From JAUIAI01 sp049680625 (lineage in GTDB: Bacteria > Pseudomonadota > Gammaproteobacteria > Burkholderiales > Burkholderiaceae_E), in contig JBAUID010000192.1 of the NCBI GenBank assembly GCA_049680625.1, positions 1-17,415 on the forward strand: 17,415 nt of DNA, read 5' to 3'. Under the pieces are notes generated by a model. That model did not search any database. It saw only the letters and a list, made by a program, of their open reading frames with translations, and was not told where the DNA came from. A program made the position numbers and the translations under genes. Positions 7,503-13,900 of the stretch are shown here, piece after piece. Each line of letters starts with the position of its first letter. The first letter of the stretch is position 1.

Positions 7503-8143
7503 GAAGCGGCCGGTTCAGCACCCGACCACCGGCTTAAGTTCAACTCTTCTGATGAAAGTGTTGTCGTTAGTGATTGATGGGTTGCGATGACTGCGGTGCC
7601 GCCATTGCCAAGGTGACGGTCAAGCAGGTTACCAAGTAATCGATTGCCATCAGCGTCCAGGGCGTTACCTGGCTCGTCCAATAGCCATAACCGCCGGTTA
7701 CTCACAGCCAGGCGGGCCAGTTGAACCCGTCGCCGTTGTCCGGCCGACAAGCGAGCGACCGCCAGCTCTGCGCGATGCGCAAGACCGACTTGCTCAAGCA
7801 GGTTACTGACAACGTTGCCCCCTGGGTTAGCGCCAAGATCCAGCGTCAATTGGATACTCAGGTTTTCATGTGCGCTCAAGCTGTCTTTCAGCGCGCTGCT
7901 GTGGCCAAGATAGTGAATTGTCTGCCGCCATTGCAGCGACGTTGTATTCACTGCGGCGTTTTGCCATCTGATCTCGCCTGCCTGTGGGCGCACCAGTCCG
8001 GCCAGTGCACGCAATAGGGTCGTTTTACCGGTGCCGTTCGGCCCGGTGAGCATCAGCCATTGGCCCGCTTGCAGGCGGGCGTTCAGGCCGGAAAATAACG
8101 GGCGGTAACCAGCCAGGCAGGAGAGTTGTTGGAGTTCAAGCAA
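7499..8143 (-). CDS. ccmA: CcmA, ABC exporter ATPase
   Basis: ATP-binding subunit of the CcmAB complex at the cytoplasmic face of the inner membrane. All ABC motifs are in place over 214 residues: Walker A Gly-Pro-Asn-Gly-Thr-Gly-Lys-Thr-Thr at 34-42, signature Leu-Ser-Ala-Gly-Gln at 132-136, Walker B Leu-Trp-Leu-Leu-Asp-Glu-Pro at 152-158, and the switch histidine in Ala-Thr-His-Gln (His189). The start is a TTG at 8143, giving Met-Leu-Glu-Leu as is usual for CcmA. It has no clear ribosome site, and only 15 GC-rich bases separate it from the ccmI stop, so translation may depend on ribosomes finishing ccmI. Confidence 0.96.
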   Translation of the reverse strand: MLELQQLSCLAGYRPLFSGLNARLQAGQWLMLTGPNGTGKTTLLRALAGLVRPQAGEIRWQNAAVNTTSLQWRQTIHYLGHSSALKDSLSAHENLSIQLTLDLGANPGGNVVSNLLEQVGLAHRAELAVARLSAGQRRRVQLARLAVSNRRLWLLDEPGNALDADGNRLLGNLLDRHLGNGGTAVIATHQSLTTTLSSEELNLSRWSGAEPAAS

Positions 8144-8158
8144 AACTGGGGCCCGGGT

Positions 8159-9418
8159 TCAGGGAACGGTTTTGTTGATTTGAATGGCCACCGGATTTTT
8201 GCTGCCGGGGCGGATAACTTCGCTGACACCAAAACGATCGCCGGGCTGACGCAATGCCTGACCGGACAGGCTGATCCGCGCCTCGACGACAACTTCCTCA
8301 ACCATGGACAGACGCCGGCCCGGACTCATCGCATTGGCATCGCTAAGTTCGAATTGCAGGGGAAAAGTGGTGGCCGGCAGGCGCTGTGCCGCATACGGCA
8401 TCCTGGGGCCGGTTGGGGTTCGGGCAGAAATGAATAAGCTGGCACCGGCTGGTGGTGGGTCACCGATCAGGGTGATCAATCCGGAAATCTGTCCCGCCGT
8501 CTGACTGTTGGCCGGCGGGTTCGGTGAAGTTGCGGCGGCCACACCGTTTGATCCCACTGGCGGCACTGATCCGCCCGACTCCGATTCTATTCGTGCAATT
8601 AACTGGTTGATTTGGGCGGCTTGTTCTGATCCCGGCTCGATGCCAGACACAAAACGCTTCAAAAACGGCACGGCTTTTTTGTGTTGACCCGTTTGAAAAT
8701 AGCTTGCCCCCAGTAAGGCATTGGTTTTCACATGGTCGGGCTCTAACTGGAATGCTCGTTCGAGTAATGCAGTGGGTTTACCGCTGAAATCCCGTTCATT
8801 GGCAATGGCCAGCACTTCGGCAAAGTCGGCCAGGATGCCGGCGCTTTCCTCTCCTGCGGCAACCGCGCGTTCAAACGCGTTGGCTGCGGCTGACGCATTG
8901 CCCTGCATTTGCCGGGCTTTGGCCAGCGCAAGCCACGCCTCACCGTCGTCGGGGTGGCTTTGGGTGCGTTCGACTATTTGCTCGACCATTTCGGTCACTT
9001 GCTGCTCGCTGGGGTCTGCCACCAGGACATTATCAGCCTGCCATGCTCCCACGGCTGGTTGACCAACCTGAGAGTAAGCAAGAAAAGACACCACTGGAAT
9101 AACAACGGCCAGCCCGGCTGCCGTCGCTATGCTTAGTTTGGACGGGGTATTGCGGCCACCCGTTGAGGGTTGGCCGTGTAACACCATGCTCTCGGCCAGC
9201 GCTTCAACCAACTCTTGTTGGGCTTGCGTGGCTTCCGACTCACTGAGCCGCCCGGCGATCCGGTCTCGCTCGATTTCATCACGCCGGTCGCGTAACACGG
9301 CCAGACGGGCCTCGTGTTCAGTGGTTGCGGCTGATATATGGCGGCCAACAATCAACGGTACAACGATCAGGGCAACGGCGAGAATAGTCAGCCCGGTCAG
9401 TGCAATCCAGAAAATCAC
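8159..9418 (-). CDS. ccmI: CcmI (CycH), apocytochrome c chaperone with TPR repeats
   Basis: Apocytochrome-binding subunit of the haem lyase, equivalent to the C-terminal half of E. coli CcmH. The 419 residues divide into a first helix (about 2-24), a charged cytoplasmic coiled-coil-like loop (30-85, rich in Arg and Glu), a second helix (95-117), a TPR region (about 135-265), a Pro/Ser/Gly linker, and a C-terminal periplasmic beta domain (306-419). The start is a GTG at 9418 with AAGAG upstream; it lies nine bases after the argE stop. It is unusual that ccmI precedes ccmA: in most Gammaproteobacteria ccmI (or its fused form) closes the operon after ccmH. Confidence 0.92.
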   Translation of the reverse strand: MIFWIALTGLTILAVALIVVPLIVGRHISAATTEHEARLAVLRDRRDEIERDRIAGRLSESEATQAQQELVEALAESMVLHGQPSTGGRNTPSKLSIATAAGLAVVIPVVSFLAYSQVGQPAVGAWQADNVLVADPSEQQVTEMVEQIVERTQSHPDDGEAWLALAKARQMQGNASAAANAFERAVAAGEESAGILADFAEVLAIANERDFSGKPTALLERAFQLEPDHVKTNALLGASYFQTGQHKKAVPFLKRFVSGIEPGSEQAAQINQLIARIESESGGSVPPVGSNGVAAATSPNPPANSQTAGQISGLITLIGDPPPAGASLFISARTPTGPRMPYAAQRLPATTFPLQFELSDANAMSPGRRLSMVEEVVVEARISLSGQALRQPGDRFGVSEVIRPGSKNPVAIQINKTVP

Positions 9419-9427
9419 GGTGAACTC

Positions 9428-10606
9428 TTAAGTTAATACGGTGTCGGTAGCCCGGTGACCGACTTTTTCAAGAAACGCCATGCATTGTTGCAATTGGTCA
9501 ACTTCAACATATTCGTCGGGTTGATGAGCAACGTTGATTTGCCCTGGTCCACAAACGACGGTTGGCACGCCGGCCTGCGTAACCCATCCCGCCTCGGTGC
9601 CAAAACTGACCCGGCCCACGTCCAGGCAATTGCATAACGGCATGATGGCCTGGGCGAGGTTCTTGTTGCCGACGTCAGCCAGCCCCGGCGAATTGACAAT
9701 TTCAACGATGTCGATTGCGCAATCGGGATGGATTGCCCGCATTGCCGGTAACAGCTCGCGGTCGCAATAAGTCTGCAATCTCTTGAGAATATCTGAAGCA
9801 TCGATGCCGGGGAGGGCGCGAATTTCAAACACAAACTGACAGTCCTGGGCGGTAATATTGTGGGCCGTGCCGCCGTGAATCATGCCAGCGTGTACGCTGC
9901 TGAACGGAAAGTCGAAGCCGTCATGGCGTTCAGCTTCATTGAGCTCTTTCTGCAGTTTGTTCAGGTAGGCAATCATTTCGGCAGCAACTTCCACGGCTGA
10001 TACACCCTGGTCGCGAAGCGACGAGTGCACAGAATAACCGCGGATGTTTACTTCCCAGATAGCTGCACCTTTGTTGGCAACCACCACTTGCATTGAGGTG
10101 GGCTCGCCGATAATGCAGGCAGCCGGCGTAACGGTTGCGCCGCGAATCAGCTCGGTCAACTGCTGCATACCCGACATGTCGGTTTCTTCGTTATAGGTAA
10201 GTGCCACATGAATTGGCTGGCGCAGCTTAAGCGAAGCGAACAGCGGAGCCTGCGCGAGGACACATCCGATGAAACCTTTCATATCGGCAGAGCCACGGGC
10301 CAGAAGCCGGTTGCCACGCGGCGTGAGTTTAAACGGATCGGTTGTCCAGGGTTGGCCTTGAACGGGCACTACGTCGGAATGGCCCGACAAAATTACCCCG
10401 GGCACATCATCCGGGCCGATGGAAGCAAACAAATTGGCGTGCTTACCATCGGGCGACTGCTGAACAGTGGTCCGGAACCCGGCCTGGTCAAGCCAGTTGG
10501 CGGACCAATCAATCAAGGCAATATTGCTGTTACTGCTGACCGTATCGAAGGCAACGAGGGTTTCCAGCAGGGGAATTGGATCGGGGGCAAGTGGCGTGTT
10601 TGTCAT
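9428..10606 (-). CDS. argE: Acetylornithine deacetylase (ArgE), M20 family
   Basis: Hydrolyses N-acetylornithine to ornithine and acetate in arginine synthesis; cytoplasmic, zinc-dependent. The 392 residues are family length. The metal and catalytic residues of M20 peptidases are all visible: His76 and Asp78 (His-Ser-Asp), bridging Asp108 (Gly-Ser-Ala-Asp-Met-Lys-Gly), catalytic Glu140 and ligand Glu141, Glu168 (Gly-Glu-Pro-Thr), and His361 near the C terminus. The residue before the Glu pair is Asn rather than the common Asp. The central dimerisation domain has the usual His-Ser-Ser. The Gly-Glu-Pro-Thr and Glu-Glu-Thr-Asp-Met-Ser-Gly context fits ArgE better than DapE, but a related deacylase cannot be excluded. 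It heads the ccm unit with nine bases between it and ccmI, an unexpected metabolic partner. The ribosome site is weak. Confidence 0.88.
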   Translation of the reverse strand: MTNTPLAPDPIPLLETLVAFDTVSSNSNIALIDWSANWLDQAGFRTTVQQSPDGKHANLFASIGPDDVPGVILSGHSDVVPVQGQPWTTDPFKLTPRGNRLLARGSADMKGFIGCVLAQAPLFASLKLRQPIHVALTYNEETDMSGMQQLTELIRGATVTPAACIIGEPTSMQVVVANKGAAIWEVNIRGYSVHSSLRDQGVSAVEVAAEMIAYLNKLQKELNEAERHDGFDFPFSSVHAGMIHGGTAHNITAQDCQFVFEIRALPGIDASDILKRLQTYCDRELLPAMRAIHPDCAIDIVEIVNSPGLADVGNKNLAQAIMPLCNCLDVGRVSFGTEAGWVTQAGVPTVVCGPGQINVAHQPDEYVEVDQLQQCMAFLEKVGHRATDTVLT

Positions 10607-10780
10607 TCAGTAAGTTTATCCGACCTGCTGCCATTGCGACGCCTTTCACCTTAAACCTGGCCTAACCGCCCATCGCCAGGCCCACCTGATCCCCTGGATG
10701 CGGGCAGTGTGGCGGCCGATGGCGCGTTTGAGCCCCGAGACGGCGATTTTCAGACCACCCGGCTGATTCCTGAGCCCGTT

Positions 10781-10796
10781 TGTGATGCTTATCACT
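10781..10796. promoter_or_regulatory. CRP/FNR-type binding palindrome in the argE-cytochrome divergent region
   Basis: The 338-bp region 10607-10944 separates argE-ccm (minus) from the giant cytochrome gene (plus) and holds no credible gene. Within it TGTGATGCTTATCACT has perfect 5-bp arms (GTGAT and ATCAC) around four bases. It matches nine of ten fixed positions of the CRP consensus TGTGA-N6-TCACA and differs by one base per arm from the FNR/Anr consensus TTGAT-N4-ATCAA. The centre lies about 156 bp before the plus-strand start. A CAAAAT sequence at 10818-10823 would be a -10 box with the palindrome centred near -41.5, the class II activator position. This promoter reading is inference; no clear -35 box was found. 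Confidence 0.5.
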
Positions 10797-10944
10797 GAAA
10801 AATTAGTTCGGGATCACCAAAATGGGACGAATTACCAACAGAGCGGTGTACGGGCCGATTCTCGCCTGCCCAACGGTTATCCCATGGCTGTGCGCAGTTG
10901 TGGCGAGCCGAATGCCGTCGCTCTGAAAATCCTGGATATTCTGA

Positions 10945-13900
10945 ATGTATCGCGTTTCAACTCTTTCTTCTTTGGCTGCTAAAAGGTGGCTCAGTATCGC
11001 GGCACTGTGTGCGCTCACCGCTTGTTCCGGTGAGTCGGGCAACACAGGCGAGGCAGTCGACAATGCCGATTTGTTCGCGAACTTGTCCGCTGAGTGCCAA
11101 AGCCCGCTGGCCAAAGATTTGTCGCGCATCAGTATTCACGCGAACGATCCGCTGCTAGAGGCCAACTTAGCGCTGGCCAATCGCTGTGGCGCCGAGATGG
11201 CGATTCAGTTCCGAAAAAGCAATCCGGTCACCAAAGCCGACCGCGTCGTTGCGCCGATTGCGGGCCTGATCAATTTTGAAACACCCCATGTGCACCCGAT
11301 TGACCTGACCCCGGATGGAAATACTCTGGTAGCGGTCAATACAGCGGCGCATCAACTGGAGGTCTGGCGTATTAACGGCACCAGTTTGACGGCGATTGGG
11401 TCGATCCCGGTCGGCCTGGACCCGGTTACCGTACGCGTGCGCAACAATACGGAGGTCTGGGTAGTCAACCAGGTTTCAGACTCGGTCAGTATCGTTGATC
11501 TGGCCAGCCAAACCGTGATTCGTACGCTGCTAACAGATAACGAGCCGGCAGATGTGGTGTTTGCCGGTTCCAATCGCGCCTTTGTCACTGCGTCGGAAGC
11601 CAATGCGGTCAATGTCTTCAATCTCAACAATCTCGATGCGGCGCCACAAAAAATTTCAATCAACGGCGAAGATCCGCGCGCCCTCGCAGTATCCGCTGAC
11701 GGGCAGACCGTGTTTGCGGCAGTATTTGAATCCGGCAATGGCACCCGGCAAACCGGCGGCTTTGGTGGTGGCGGCACGATCGTTCGCGACAATGCCCAAG
11801 CTGACAACGACGTGGCAATCATCAACGCGACCACCCTGGCGGTTACCTATCGACGACGTCTGATGAACATGGTGATGGCCATTGACGTACATCCAACAAC
11901 GCAGCGCGTTTTTGTTGTGGGTACCGAAGCGTTTAATGATATTCCGAATGAGCCTGCACTCAATGGCAAGTTTGTTAAGGTCCAGATTGCTGATTTTTCC
12001 GGTGCCGGGTTGACTGATGCGAGTATTGACGATCTGAACCCGCATCTGGATTACAGCGCTGCAACCGTATCGACGGCACTTCGTCAACAGTCGATTGGTG
12101 ACCCGCGGGGTATCGCGTGGCGTAATAATGGTCAGCGCGCCTTTGTTACCGGTATGGGTTCGAACAACGTGATCGCGATTGATGAATCGGGCAGTCGCAT
12201 TGCAAATTTCGGCGTTGGTCAGGGGCCAACCGGCATTGTCCTTAAGGATGGTGCCAACCTTGGTTTTGTGATGAACAAGTTTGCGGGCTCGGTGTCAGTG
12301 ATTGATCTCAATTTACTCACGCAGCTGAGCGAAGTTGGCTTTGATGATCCAACCCCGGCACAAGTCAAAGCGGGTCGTCCGTTTATCTACGACACGCATC
12401 TGACCTCAGGGACCGGCCACTTATCGTGCGCTTCCTGTCACGTGGATTCACGGACCGACCGGCTTGGCTGGCAGCTCAGTGACGGACTGAATACCCAATC
12501 AGAAATACCGCGCGCCAGCAACAGCTTGCCGGGTAATGTAATTGGTACGTCAACAATCAGCAGTAACAAACAAGTCATGGTGACCCAGACATTACTGGAC
12601 ATCATGGAGCATCCGCGATTTCACTGGCGTGGCGATCGTGCGTCTATTGATGAGTTTAACGGCACATTCGTCAACCTGATGGGCCGACCTTCGCAGATTT
12701 CGCAATCGCAAATGACTGCGATGAAGGACTTTCTGCGTACCTTGTGGTTGCCGCCGAATCCCTATCGATTGATTAACAACACCCGTCCGTCGACAGTGAC
12801 GTTGCCCGATGGTTCAACTGCAACGTCGAATCGAATCAACGGACAGAACGCATTACGCGGCGGTGGCAATTCCAACAATTGCCTTATCTGCCACTCAGGG
12901 CAGGCGCAGGCAACCCGCAACTTCGGTGCCAACCCGGAAATCAGTTCAAACATCATTGCACCGGCACTGCCTGCTTTGTATGACAAGATGGGGTTCACCT
13001 TCGGACGCTCAGGCTTCGGATTTTTCCACCATGGCGGTGCTGATCTGTTCGAGGCAAGCCGTACCCGGGAATTTCTTGCTGAAATTCTGACTCTCGAAGG
13101 CCCCGAAGGCCCACTGACGGAAGGAGAAATTCGTCAGGCTCCGCATGCCGGTGTTGGTCAGCAGGTCACGATTCGTACCAGTGTATCGAGCGCGGAATCA
13201 GCCCGGCTTGATCAGTTAATTGTCATTGCCAATGCGAGCAACTGGGTAGACCTGGTGGCTCATGTCCGGATCAGCGGATTGCACCGCGGGTTTGTTTTGC
13301 AATCAGGGACAAGCTTCATTAGCGACATTTCAGGGGAGACGGCAACAAAGTCGAGTCTGCTTGCCAGTGCGGCATCCGGAAACCCCGTGACGTTTATGCT
13401 GGTTGCTCGCGGCACGTCAACTCGCATTGCCCTCGATAGCGATTTAGACGGCATCCTGAACAACGACAATATCGATTCCGACGGGGATGGTATTCTCAAT
13501 CAGTTCGACAATGATGATGATAACGACGGTGTTGACGACGCGAATGATGCGTTTCCGCTTGATGCGTCTGAGTCGGTAGACACCGATGGTGATGGTATCG
13601 GTAACAATGCTGATACTGACGACGATGGTGACGGTGTCGATGATGCATCAGACCTGTTTCCGCTTGACCCGAATGAATCATCGGATACTGATGGTGATGG
13701 TGTCGGCGATAATGCCGATATCGATTCGGACAATGATGGTATTGCTGACATCTCTGAAGCGGCGGCAGGTCATAACCGGGCCGTCAGTGGTGCCCTGAGC
13801 ACTTCGCGGACGGTATTTGACGCGGCTGCGGACGGCCAGTGGGTCGCGGTCAGTAAAGCGGAATACGATGCGCTGGCAACGTCGCTTTCCGGTGCGAGCC

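Noticed and set aside
10782..10982. Short plus-strand open frame in the argE-cytochrome gap
   Set aside because: It starts inside the CRP/FNR-type palindrome, has no ribosome site, overlaps the lipoprotein signal of the giant gene, and has no domain features.
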